Source: an uncultured Flavihumibacter sp. | GTDB taxonomy: Bacteria > Bacteroidota > Bacteroidia > Chitinophagales > Chitinophagaceae | Direction: 5' to 3' | DNA length: 64,000 nucleotides | Assembly: GCA_902168105.1 (NCBI GenBank) | Contig: CABHOY010000033.1 | Coordinates: 1 to 64,000, forward strand | In this document: in pieces, positions 1 to 7,329 of the stretch | How positions within the stretch are numbered: position 1 is the stretch's first letter | Layout of the letters: every line of letters starts with the position of its first letter | Notes under the pieces: generated by a model | What the model was told of the DNA's origin: nothing | Database searches by the model: none | The model's input: the letters and a program-made list of their open reading frames with translations, nothing else | Position numbers and translations under genes: made by a program

Positions 1-130
1 GCCATGTTTCTTCTTTCAAACATAAGAACTCAAAAGTACGATACACCCTCTTTTTATTCGGGTACCTGATGGAGCCAGGTAGTCATTTAAACAATTCTCA
101 ACGCCTAATTTTACTTTTGAGTTTTCCTCT

Positions 131-162
131 TTGCTTTTTAAGATCGCGAAGGTCCGCTCTGG
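131..162. repeat. 32-bp repeat, copy 1 (matches 3893-3924)
   Basis: This stretch and 3893-3924 share about 28 of 32 bases, including the blocks TTGCTTTTTAAGAT and AAGGTCCGCTCTG. Each copy lies just past the 3' side of an ISL3-type transposase fragment on the minus strand. The repeat is therefore probably sequence next to or inside the old insertion sequence end. No clean terminal inverted repeat or target duplication was found. Confidence 0.5.
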
Positions 163-266
163 ACTTATTGTCAGCGCTAGGATAACGTTTGGTTCTGCAG
201 TTCGAAATTTGTTTTCTGCTTTTGTCATTAAATAATCTAGATGAAAAAAGGCTCAATGTCGTACGA

Positions 267-444
267 TCAGTCATTATGTAAACTGGATTTGAAAGCAGAG
301 AACTGCTCCGCCCGTTGCTGTTGCTCTCTGGTCCACAATCTTGGCTGTTTGAACAATAGGTACCTGCTACGGCTGATAGTTGTTTGACAGTATCACCATT
401 ATGCAATAATTCTGGCTGATAAGATATTTTCTGCTCACAAATAA
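267..444 (-). pseudogene. ISL3-type transposase, internal fragment with a frameshift
   Basis: Reading the minus strand directly below the HxlR stop gives EQKISYQPELLHNGDTVKQL. After a +1 shift it continues SRYLLFKQPRLWTREQQQRA and stops. The pattern (P-E-x-L-x-N-G-D-T-x-K-Q-L, then S-R-Y-L-L-F-K, then W-T-x-x-Q-x-x-R-A) is the central part of ISL3-type transposases common in Bacteroidota. The N- and C-terminal parts are missing here. The assignment rests on recalled family motifs rather than a database match. The fragment is non-functional and marks an old insertion. Confidence 0.65.
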
Positions 445-804
445 TTAAACAACCCTTTTTAATACAGGCTCTTTGTTTGGGTCTTCCAGGTATTGTGTTC
501 CCCATTCATCCATTACACTGATAACAGGTAGCAATGATTTTCCCAGATCTGTTATAAAGTATTCAACCTTTGGCGGCAACACAGCATACACTTTACGCTC
601 GATAATTCCATACGCTTCCAGTTCCTTCAATTGCTGATACAACACTTTGCGGCTTGCCTTCGGATTTAACCGCTGCAACTCGCTGGGTCTGTTGTGTCCT
701 TTCCAGATATTGTGGATCAGACAGGGCTTCCATTTCCCGCCAATAATTTCCATGATCATTGCCATCCCGCAATCAAGGTCTTTTGGGATCTTTCTTTCAT
801 ACAT
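445..804 (-). CDS. HxlR family winged-helix transcriptional regulator
   Basis: A winged-helix DNA-binding protein of the HxlR family (119 aa from the chosen start). The family hallmark C-G-M-x(4)-E-I-I-G-G-K-W-K-P sits at the N-terminus, followed by the recognition-helix region (RKVLYQQLKELEAYGIIER) and the wing. Many family members start with M-Y-E-R-K-I-P, so I chose the ATG at 804; the frame is open up to 855, adding 17 unconvincing residues. It diverges from the exported metallo-hydrolase/M28/RidA genes, and a perfect AAGTACGTACTT palindrome lies between them. It therefore probably controls that operon and itself. HxlR proteins often sense reactive electrophiles or disulfide stress through the N-terminal cysteine; that Cys is present here, but the ligand is unknown. 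Confidence 0.9.
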   Translation of the reverse strand: MYERKIPKDLDCGMAMIMEIIGGKWKPCLIHNIWKGHNRPSELQRLNPKASRKVLYQQLKELEAYGIIERKVYAVLPPKVEYFITDLGKSLLPVISVMDEWGTQYLEDPNKEPVLKRVV

Positions 805-884
805 AACATCACTTATTGTATTGTAAAAGTACTGAATATACATGTGACTGTCCATAGCGGTAATTTTGCCCCTATGCTATAATG

Positions 885-896
885 AAGTACGTACTT
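885..896. promoter_or_regulatory. Candidate HxlR operator, perfect 12-bp palindrome
   Basis: AAGTACGTACTT is perfectly self-complementary and lies between the divergent HxlR and metallo-hydrolase genes. HxlR proteins bind as dimers to GTAC-containing inverted repeats, so this is the obvious operator candidate. Binding is inferred. Confidence 0.5.
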
Positions 897-1000
897 GCCT
901 GAGAAGCCCTTGCTCCATAGCTTTGCCTACGTTTTACAACCTTATCACCGGAGCGCGCCCGCTGATGATCTTGTTTCTTCTCAAATTAAAAGTTACAAAG

Positions 1001-1981
1001 ATGAAAAGTGCAGCAATAAAGCTAAAGGAACTCATTTTCAAATTAAGTACAGTAGTTTATTTATATTTTCCGGTAATTGCGATAGCTCAGGATACTGCAA
1101 AGGTATTGCCTCAACCAAGCAGTTATCATATGCTGATCGGGGATGTTGAAATTATTGCATTGTCTGACGGAAGCATCCCCCTCGAACTCAATAAAATTCT
1201 TACCAATACCAAACCCGGCGAAATAGAAAGACTAACGAGCCACAACTTTCAGAGCCCTATAGTGGAGGCTTCTGTGAATGCCTACCTGATCAAAAAAGGG
1301 GGAAAGCTCATTCTGGTTGATGCAGGAACTGCTGAACTATACGGCCCAACACTGGGGCACCTACCTACCAACCTGATAAAGGCCGGCTATCAACCTGAAC
1401 AGATAAATGCCGTATTGATCACCCATATTCATACCGACCATACCGGCGGCTTAATGGATGGAAATAAAATGGTTTTTCCTAATGCAACCATCTACGTAAG
1501 CAAAAAGGAAGCTAACTTTTGGCTGAGCGAAGAAAGTTATGCAAAAGCGCCGGCCCGGCTGAAAAAGTATTTTGATGAAGCCCGGCTAAAAATGACGCCT
1601 TATGTAAAAGCAGGAAAAGTAAAAACATTTGATTACGGTGCAGAACTTTTCCCCGGTATATTACCTGTAGCCAGTGCAGGGCATACCCCTGGTCATACTT
1701 TTTATCAGGTTTCAAGTAAAGGCGAGCGAATTATGTTTTGGGGCGATATTATGCATGCGGCGGCTGTACAATTCGACAACCCGGATATTACCATTGATTT
1801 TGATGTTGAGCCGGCGGCGGCAGCGAAAGCCCGCAAAAAAGCGTATGAAGATGCAGCCGCAAAAAGGTACTGGATCGCTGCAGATCATCTGTCTTTCCCC
1901 GGCATAGGGCACATACGCAAAACCGGGAGTGGCTATAGCTGGTTCCCCATTATTTACACCACCAGTGGTAAAGGCCAATAG
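1001..1981 (+). CDS. Exported MBL-fold metallo-hydrolase
   Basis: A metallo-beta-lactamase-fold hydrolase of about 326 aa. The zinc motif H-I-H-T-D-H lies at residues 142-147, and a second metal-binding stretch G-H-T-P-G-H at 227-232. Residues 1-30 form a signal peptide ending A-I-A-Q. The frame is open from 866, but the upstream part is not signal-like, so ATG 1001 is preferred. The arrangement resembles lactonase or alkylsulfatase-like subfamilies; the substrate cannot be told. The stop is followed after one base by the M28 peptidase start, and RidA overlaps that gene, so the three are co-translated periplasmic proteins, probably under HxlR control. Confidence 0.9.
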   Translation: MKSAAIKLKELIFKLSTVVYLYFPVIAIAQDTAKVLPQPSSYHMLIGDVEIIALSDGSIPLELNKILTNTKPGEIERLTSHNFQSPIVEASVNAYLIKKGGKLILVDAGTAELYGPTLGHLPTNLIKAGYQPEQINAVLITHIHTDHTGGLMDGNKMVFPNATIYVSKKEANFWLSEESYAKAPARLKKYFDEARLKMTPYVKAGKVKTFDYGAELFPGILPVASAGHTPGHTFYQVSSKGERIMFWGDIMHAAAVQFDNPDITIDFDVEPAAAAKARKKAYEDAAAKRYWIAADHLSFPGIGHIRKTGSGYSWFPIIYTTSGKGQ

Positions 1982-1982
1982 T

Positions 1983-3371
1983 ATGCGTATTAAACAGTTC
2001 TTTTTATTACTGGCAGCGGGCGTTATTGTTTTACATAGCCTGCCGGTAAATGCACAGGTATCACATGATGCTGATTCGGTAACCATCCGTAAGCTTTATA
2101 ATGAAGCTTTACAAAACGGAAAAACGGATAGTAATCTGCGTTACCTCACCTCCCGGATCGGTGCAAGAATAAGCGGTTCGCCACAGGCCCAGCAAACAAT
2201 TGATTGGGCCATGCGCACCATGGGTCAATACCATCCTGACAGCATTTATCTTCAGCCCGTAATGGTACCTCATTGGGTAAGAGGCGCCAAAGAAACATCA
2301 TATTTCACCAGTAAAGGCCGAAAGGTGACGATGGATGTTGTTGCTTTGGGAGGTTCTATAGGCACTAACGGCATTTTAATGGCGCCGGTCGTCGAAGTGA
2401 CGTCATGGGCGGCATTGGCTGCATTAACGGATGATCAGGTCAGGGGAAGATTCGTTTTTTTCAACAGGCCTATGGACCCTACTGAGATCGAGACCTTCAA
2501 AGCCTACCTGGCGGTAGTCGACCAAAGAACACAAGGCGCTATTGCCGCTTCAAAAAAAGGGGCTGTTGGCGCGCTGGTTCGATCCCTGACGCTGGCAAAA
2601 GATGATCATCCGCATACCGGCGCAATGAGCTATGACACAGCTGTAAAGAAAGTGCCCGCAGCAGCCCTGAGTACGAACAGCGCTGACAAGCTAAGTGAAG
2701 CTTTAAGGAAAGATCCAGCACTTCGCTATTCTTTGCGCATGAATTGCATACAACTACCCGATGTGCTTTCCTACAATGTCATTGCAGAACTCAAAGGTTC
2801 AGTGCATCCCAATGAGTATGTTACCGTGGGAGCACATATAGACACATGGGACCTAAGTGAAGGGGCCAGCGATGATGGCGTCGGAATTGTACAGGTAATG
2901 GAAGTGCTCAGGCTCTTTAAGGCAACCGGAATACAACCGGAAAGAACCATTAGGATGATACTTTATATGAATGAGGAATCAGGGGCCCATGGGGCCATCA
3001 AATATGCGCAACAAGCCAGCCTAAAAGCGGAAAAGCATGTAGCAGTTATAGAATCGGATGCCGGTGGGTTTGCACCAAGAGGCTTTAGAATTGAAACGTC
3101 TGCAGCTGGTATGGCTCAGTTTCAGCAATGGCGTACTTTGTTCATGCCTTATAAGGCCGACGACATACAATTACAGCAGAGAGGTGTTGACCTGGTTCCT
3201 ATGAAAGGACAGGCAAAGGCACTCATCAGTCTGGACACCGACGACAGTCGGCTGTTCTATATTCATCATTCTGCTATTGACACATATGACAAGGTAAATC
3301 CCAGAGAAGTTTTGATGGGCGCAGCGGCAATGGCTGCGATGGTTGTACTAATAAGCAGATACGGATTATGA
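1983..3371 (+). CDS. Exported M28 family metallopeptidase
   Basis: A secreted zinc peptidase of the M28 family (462 aa). The signal peptide ends P-V-N-A-Q. A PA-type insert region precedes the catalytic domain. Expected metal ligands are visible: H285 in G-A-H-I-D-T-W-D, D297 in S-D-D-G, the N-E-E-S pair at E331/E332, D359 in E-S-D-A-G-G, and a histidine at 428-429 in H-H-S-A-I-D-T-Y-D. Family members act as aminopeptidases or carboxypeptidases on peptides in the periplasm or outside the cell. It begins one base after the metallo-hydrolase stop and overlaps the next gene by four bases (ATGA), indicating translational coupling. The start was placed where the signal peptide begins; an upstream in-frame ATG at 1929 lies inside the previous gene. 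Confidence 0.93.
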   Translation: MRIKQFFLLLAAGVIVLHSLPVNAQVSHDADSVTIRKLYNEALQNGKTDSNLRYLTSRIGARISGSPQAQQTIDWAMRTMGQYHPDSIYLQPVMVPHWVRGAKETSYFTSKGRKVTMDVVALGGSIGTNGILMAPVVEVTSWAALAALTDDQVRGRFVFFNRPMDPTEIETFKAYLAVVDQRTQGAIAASKKGAVGALVRSLTLAKDDHPHTGAMSYDTAVKKVPAAALSTNSADKLSEALRKDPALRYSLRMNCIQLPDVLSYNVIAELKGSVHPNEYVTVGAHIDTWDLSEGASDDGVGIVQVMEVLRLFKATGIQPERTIRMILYMNEESGAHGAIKYAQQASLKAEKHVAVIESDAGGFAPRGFRIETSAAGMAQFQQWRTLFMPYKADDIQLQQRGVDLVPMKGQAKALISLDTDDSRLFYIHHSAIDTYDKVNPREVLMGAAAMAAMVVLISRYGL

Positions 3372-3766
3372 GAATGAAGAAAATGGGAATAATCGTTGCG
3401 CTATCAGTGCTTGTTATGGCAGCACATGCGCAAAAGAACAGTATACAGTTGACGCCATATAGCAATTCTACAGCATACAAAGGTCTAATTTTTGTTTCAG
3501 GTCAGATTGGAAACGCTGATGGCAGCTTTACCAAAGAAGTTCATCAGGCTTTGACCAATGTCAATGACAAATTGAAACAGGCCGGCTCTTCTATGAAACA
3601 AGTACTGAGTGTTACTGTATATCTGCGGAATATTAAGCAGCTGGACGAGTTCAATAACATTTACCGCAATTACTTTCAATATCCCTTTCCCGCCAGAACA
3701 TGTATCGCTGTAAGCGACCTGGTGCAAGGGGCCAACGTAGAAATTAGTGTAATCGCAAATAAATGA
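3368..3766 (+). CDS. RidA/YjgF-family protein with signal peptide
   Basis: A Rid-family protein of 132 aa. The core includes Y-K-G-L-I-F-V-S-G-Q-I near residue 40 and P-A-R-T at 108-111, whose Arg110 matches the carboxylate-binding arginine of active RidA enamine/imine deaminases. Unlike cytosolic RidA, it starts with a hydrophobic signal peptide (residues 1-21, ending A-H-A-Q), so it is probably exported. It overlaps the M28 peptidase by four bases and ends the operon; a strong hairpin terminator follows about 95 bases downstream. An exported RidA could remove a reactive product made by the upstream hydrolases, but that is a guess. Confidence 0.9.
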   Translation: MRMKKMGIIVALSVLVMAAHAQKNSIQLTPYSNSTAYKGLIFVSGQIGNADGSFTKEVHQALTNVNDKLKQAGSSMKQVLSVTVYLRNIKQLDEFNNIYRNYFQYPFPARTCIAVSDLVQGANVEISVIANK

Positions 3767-3859
3767 TACGAATAGAAGGACAAGATACACCTGTTCTTTT
3801 AGGGATAACGCTTTAAAAATCAAAAGCATTTGGTTCGAAAATGATTCGCTACCGGGCAA

Positions 3860-3901
3860 AAAAAGCAAAAGGTCGGAGATATCTCCGGCCTTTTGCTTTT
3901 T
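3860..3901 (+). terminator. Rho-independent terminator after ridA operon
   Basis: Two 21-base arms (3860-3880 and 3881-3901) pair with one G-U-type mismatch and are flanked by A and T runs, so it can act in both directions. The arms closely resemble those of the terminator at 6532-6570. Confidence 0.85.
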
Positions 3902-3924
3902 AAGATTGTCAAGGTCCGCTCTGA
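3893..3924. repeat. 32-bp repeat, copy 2 (matches 131-162)
   Basis: This is the second copy of the repeat described at 131-162. It overlaps the right arm of the terminator and lies 40 bases past the stop of the second ISL3 fragment. Confidence 0.5.
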
Positions 3925-3963
3925 ATTTGATAGATCAAGCTGAAAACTTGGGGGATTTAGTTG

Positions 3964-4098
3964 TTAAGCATAGATTTTCGATAATCTGTAAAGAAAAAGC
4001 TCAATATCTCTTACTCCTCTGAGTGCATTTCTAAAAGCTTTAATCTTCGTATTGAAGGATTCTGCAGCTGCATTTGGTACTCCCCAATTTGCTTGTAA
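3964..4098 (-). pseudogene. ISL3-type transposase, C-terminal 44 codons
   Basis: The minus strand reads L-Q-A-N-W-G-V-P then NAAAESFNTKIKAFRN, then A-L-R-G-V-R-D-I and LFLYRLSKIYA-stop. The A-E-S-F-N-x-K-I-K-A-F-R block and the F-L-Y-R-L-S-K end are typical of the C-terminus of Bacteroidota ISL3 transposases. An in-frame stop (4099-4101) lies just upstream, and no further homology was seen. It may be the 3' end of the same ancient element type as 267-444. The assignment is from remembered family sequence. Confidence 0.75.
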
Positions 4099-4262
4099 TC
4101 AAGATCATGTTCCTGAATATAGATGCAATCAGTTTCGGCTGGTTCAATGAACAAATAGTTTGGTTATGCATATAGACAGACAAAAAGTCTACTGCACCAC
4201 ACGACTGAAAAAAGTGATAACTTAGGTTTCTTCTGGTGAAAACGAACCTAAAATCAAATCTG

Positions 4263-4922
4263 ATGCTTAAAAAACATGCTGTACTGGCAGGAATAATAGT
4301 TTCGATGTTACTGTTGCTGATTGCCACTGTTGTATATCCGGGAGGTTCCTTAGTTGATAAAAACACCGTTGGATTTCATTGGTCACAAAACTTCATCAGC
4401 AACCTGTTTGCAGAGAAAGCCATAAACGGAGCAGAAAATACTGCCAGAATGTGGGCGGATGCAGGTATGGTTATGCTTTCAGCCAGCTTCGCGGTATTCT
4501 TTGTCCGCTTCTCAAAAAAAATACCGAACAAAGGCGCGGCCAAGGTTATCAAATATCTGGGAGCCGGCAATATGCTGTTTAACTGTTTAATAGCTACACC
4601 CCTGCATGATATAATGGTGGTAATAGCAAGCACACTGCTTTTGGTAAGTCTATTTTACATTACGGTGTTTGTTATGCAAACAAAACTTCACTTGCTCAAA
4701 TTTGCTTGCGTCGTTTGTATGCTTCTTTACTACATCACGATGTTTTTGTATGGCTCAACGTTCCGGGGGCCTTTACCCATTATGCAAAAAGTAACCTTTC
4801 TCAGTTCTATATTATTAGTGTTGGCACTGGAGTATTTTACAACAGAAGCAGATTTTGCACATATTAGAAGAAAACGAAAGCTTTCTGACCCGGGAGCTAT
4901 TTCAGAAAAAACAACAGTATAA
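4263..4922 (+). CDS. Predicted multi-pass membrane protein
   Basis: A 219-aa integral membrane protein with about six hydrophobic segments (near residues 8-25, 60-80, 92-112, 115-135, 140-160 and 170-187) and a basic C-terminal tail. The layout resembles DUF998-type membrane proteins, but I cannot assign it firmly. An ATG at 4236 in the same frame would add nine polar residues; the start at 4263 leads straight into the first membrane segment. It stands alone between the ISL3 fragment and the truncated hydrolase. Its function is unknown. Confidence 0.75.
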   Translation: MLKKHAVLAGIIVSMLLLLIATVVYPGGSLVDKNTVGFHWSQNFISNLFAEKAINGAENTARMWADAGMVMLSASFAVFFVRFSKKIPNKGAAKVIKYLGAGNMLFNCLIATPLHDIMVVIASTLLLVSLFYITVFVMQTKLHLLKFACVVCMLLYYITMFLYGSTFRGPLPIMQKVTFLSSILLVLALEYFTTEADFAHIRRKRKLSDPGAISEKTTV

Positions 4923-4993
4923 TACTGAACCCATATTCTTTCAGCAAAGTGGACTTCAATAAACTCATTAAGCAGGCGATCTCAGTAACTTTT

Positions 4994-5338
4994 CTATTTA
5001 GCTCTTCTTAAAAAATTAATGACGTGTTTTGCTAATACCTCGGGAGCCCCGTTGTTCTGCGGAGACAGGTGCTCCATGCCAGGCAAAAATAAGACCTGTG
5101 ACTTAGAAATTTCCATTGATAATATATTGATCATTTCAGGAATGAAACCAGGACTTTCTTTTCCGGCAGCTAATAAGACAGGGACTGATATAACTGCGTA
5201 TTTCTTATAACTCCCTTCCAATCTCTTTACCTCCAGGTGCTCTCGCAGGTTGCTTAATAATAATGTCTTTTTCGATTGCCAGTCGTCGCCCTTTACAGCA
5301 ATCCGTAAAATTAATGCTGCCAGCCACTTTGGTACCCA
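4994..5338 (-). pseudogene. Alpha/beta hydrolase, 3' end only
   Basis: About 115 codons of the C-terminal part of an alpha/beta hydrolase. Reading from 5338 downwards gives W-V-P-K-W-L, then LILRIAVKGDDWQSKKTLLL, then V-P-V-L-L-A-A-G-K-E-S-P and finally the catalytic-His region L-P-G-M-E-H-L-S-P-Q-N. The nucleophile half of the fold and the start codon are missing. The frame loses sense exactly where a TetR 3' fragment begins on the other strand. It is most likely the remains of a TetR-controlled hydrolase. Confidence 0.75.
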
Positions 5339-5523
5339 TGAAACTACTCGGCAGTATTATTAAAGCAGGGCAAATTCAGGGCGTATTTATAAAAGGCGAT
5401 GCCCTGCAGCTTGCCGCAATGCTGATTGCAGCGACACAAGGGCTAGCCGCATTCAGAATGACTTTTGGAACTAATTTTAAAATGCCCGGAAAAGAGTTAC
5501 TAATGAATATGCTTGCCGTGTAA
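5338..5523 (+). pseudogene. TetR family regulator, 3' end only
   Basis: About 61 codons resembling the C-terminal ligand-binding domain of a TetR regulator: LLGSIIKAGQIQGVFIKGD, then a helical A-A-T-Q-G-L-A-A-F-R stretch and M-P-G-K-E-L-L-M-N-M-L. The helix-turn-helix half is absent. An ATG further up (5263) exists, but the sequence before 5338 fits the opposite-strand hydrolase instead. The two 3' remnants abut and point away from each other, as expected if one deletion removed both 5' halves and the shared promoter. Confidence 0.65.
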
Positions 5524-5546
5524 ACTTGATGTCCACAACTCAATAA

Positions 5547-6413
5547 TTACTTCTTTATTTCATAAATCCCCTTTTCATCATTCCACATTAAATTACTAGC
5601 ATTTGCTTTCCAAAAATTTGTCCACCATTTCACATCTTTTGACTCGTTCACTTTCGCGTCTCCGAATAACATAGCTAGATATGCTAGTGTATAGTGGTCA
5701 GGATTACACAAATTTGCAGGAGCACTTTTATCTTCAGGGAGCTGTTCAAGCTTATATACATTATTTAGACATTTTTTAATAATAGTCTGCTTACCCGGAC
5801 TATCCTGTAATGAGATAACAAGCGCCTCAACTGCATTTAAACCACTTATTTCCGATATCTTAGAATTTTTGTATTCAATAGGTTTATATGCTTCTACAGC
5901 TTGGTTGGATAGATGTTTTAGCCATTTTTCTTTGATATCCCTAAGGTCCTTGTCAGTAGAATGGGCCGTTACAAATCCGAAGTTCTTTTGTGTCAAATTT
6001 TGAAGTATTTGATTGGCCCGACCCCCGATCACAAATAGATCATTATCAATCACCAATCCTTTACCCTCAAAGATTATCTCACCTGTAATGATCCTATCCC
6101 ATATGATCAATCTGCTTGTTCCCTTTAATATGGTTTCCTTTCTATTTGTTATTTGATTCGCGAGTTCTTTCAAATAAGCCGTATCATTAGTATGACGATT
6201 TACTGACGCATTCAACGTTAGAAATACCTCGCTCCAAAAAATGTCGTTCATATTTTTCTCCAAAAGCTCCGTTGATGTCAGTTCCTGTGCTTCATCATAC
6301 ATTTCTTTCGTGTAATGTTCAATATTTTGCTGACTCCAGGAGGCCAAAAGCCTTTGAGAAAAGCCATACTGATAGCTCATTGAAATTAAGAGGAAAGAGA
6401 TGATTTTCTTCAT
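5547..6413 (-). CDS. Exported hypothetical protein, 288 aa
   Basis: A secreted protein of unknown function. The signal peptide occupies residues 1-19 (ending G-F-S-Q). The mature part is mostly alpha-helical by composition and rich in Lys, Asn and Glu, with a W-W-x-x-F-W aromatic patch near the C-terminus. No known family was recognised. The gene is monocistronic: the upstream gene ends about 390 bases away with a terminator between. Downstream, it converges on the TetR fragment. Confidence 0.75.
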   Translation of the reverse strand: MKKIISFLLISMSYQYGFSQRLLASWSQQNIEHYTKEMYDEAQELTSTELLEKNMNDIFWSEVFLTLNASVNRHTNDTAYLKELANQITNRKETILKGTSRLIIWDRIITGEIIFEGKGLVIDNDLFVIGGRANQILQNLTQKNFGFVTAHSTDKDLRDIKEKWLKHLSNQAVEAYKPIEYKNSKISEISGLNAVEALVISLQDSPGKQTIIKKCLNNVYKLEQLPEDKSAPANLCNPDHYTLAYLAMLFGDAKVNESKDVKWWTNFWKANASNLMWNDEKGIYEIKK

Positions 6414-6531
6414 AGGTCAATAGGTGTGTTTTTACAAACATACGTACATTTAGCTAACCTGTCTCCAATACAGGGCCTAATTTATCAATTATCAAGCCCA
6501 GCCGGTTAGATAATACTCCGCCACTGTGGAC

Positions 6532-6570
6532 AAAAGCAAAAAGTCGGAGACACCTCCGACTTTTGCTTTT
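6532..6570 (-). terminator. Rho-independent terminator
   Basis: An 18-base arm (6532-6549) pairs with 6554-6570 across a four-base loop, with A and T runs on both sides. It probably serves the minus-strand gene ending at 6802, although it lies about 230 bases past its stop. Its arms share the block AGCAAAARGTCGGAG with the terminator at 3860-3901. Confidence 0.75.
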
Positions 6571-6801
6571 CACGGGCAGGTAGTCAATTGAGAATGACCA
6601 CCTGCTACTTGAATTATATAACTGGTTGTATTTGAAAGGTAAGATGAGATCTTACTTTGGTAAAGATCAGATACAGGAGAAACACGTAATAACCATCATT
6701 GACTGTTGACGTCAATGGGTAAAGTGAAAATAGCCACTCAGATAGTGAGCAATTGTTTGTAGGATCAAGGGATTGGTCCGGAAACAATTTGATATTAACA
6801 C

Positions 6802-7167
6802 TTAATTGCAAAAAGGATAAAGAGGGCAGAGTTTCAACTTAGCTTTTTTGATAGATTCGATGCTAACTTCATACTCTTCGGTATTGTTGGTTTTAGGCGT
6901 CTGTGCACCTTTGATTTCTGTTAACAGTGCCCTGTAGCGTTCAAGGATCTTAGCCAGATTTTTACTTGATCCATCTTGCTGGTAGGCCTCTGTTGCTTTC
7001 TGCGTTAAGACATCAAACGCCTTATTCGCGTTGTCGTTAAAAACGACATTCGCTAATATCTCACGTTTGGCTTCAGTCAGCTTTACATTCAAAGAATCTT
7101 TGGATTGTGCTTTGGTTTGCAGGCAGAAAAGCACTAGGAATCCACATAATAGTTTGTACATCTTCAT
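6802..7167 (-). CDS. Small exported hypothetical protein, 121 aa
   Basis: A secreted protein with a clear signal peptide (residues 1-20, ending T-K-A-Q) and a helical mature region rich in Lys and Glu. It ends with two cysteines (K-L-C-P-L-Y-P-F-C-N) that could form a disulfide. No family was recognised. A palindrome-like element about 80 bases upstream (7246-7275) matches one upstream of the operon starting at 21757, suggesting shared control. Confidence 0.75.
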   Translation of the reverse strand: MKMYKLLCGFLVLFCLQTKAQSKDSLNVKLTEAKREILANVVFNDNANKAFDVLTQKATEAYQQDGSSKNLAKILERYRALLTEIKGAQTPKTNNTEEYEVSIESIKKAKLKLCPLYPFCN

Positions 7168-7245
7168 AAGATTTAGTTAAAAGGGGATTAAATGAATAGC
7201 AGCGTCTGGTGTTTTACTTTTGCCAGGCATTTAATTCCCGAAGAT

Positions 7246-7275
7246 GTAAAAATACCAACTACTTTGTAGTTTTAC
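7246..7275 (-). promoter_or_regulatory. Palindrome-like element upstream of 121-aa gene
   Basis: The element is an imperfect inverted repeat with outer arms GTAAAA and TTTTAC and the core CCAACTACTTTGTAG. The core shares AATACCAA, TACTTTGTA and TTTT with the palindrome at 21845-21870. Both lie 80-110 bases upstream of minus-strand genes for small exported proteins. It is a candidate regulator site or promoter core. Confidence 0.45.
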
Positions 7276-7329
7276 AAACTCCCTTGCCAGATCGTGTTCC
7301 AAATTTAGAATTTAACTAGCGGCACCATG

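Noticed and set aside
866-1000. Extended N-terminus of the metallo-hydrolase frame
   Set aside because: The upstream 45 codons lack a signal-peptide pattern and cover the divergent promoter and palindrome; ATG 1001 fits better.
6614-6811. 65-codon minus-strand frame downstream of the 121-aa gene
   Set aside because: Low-complexity hydrophobic composition, no signal or family, and it overlaps the end of a better gene.
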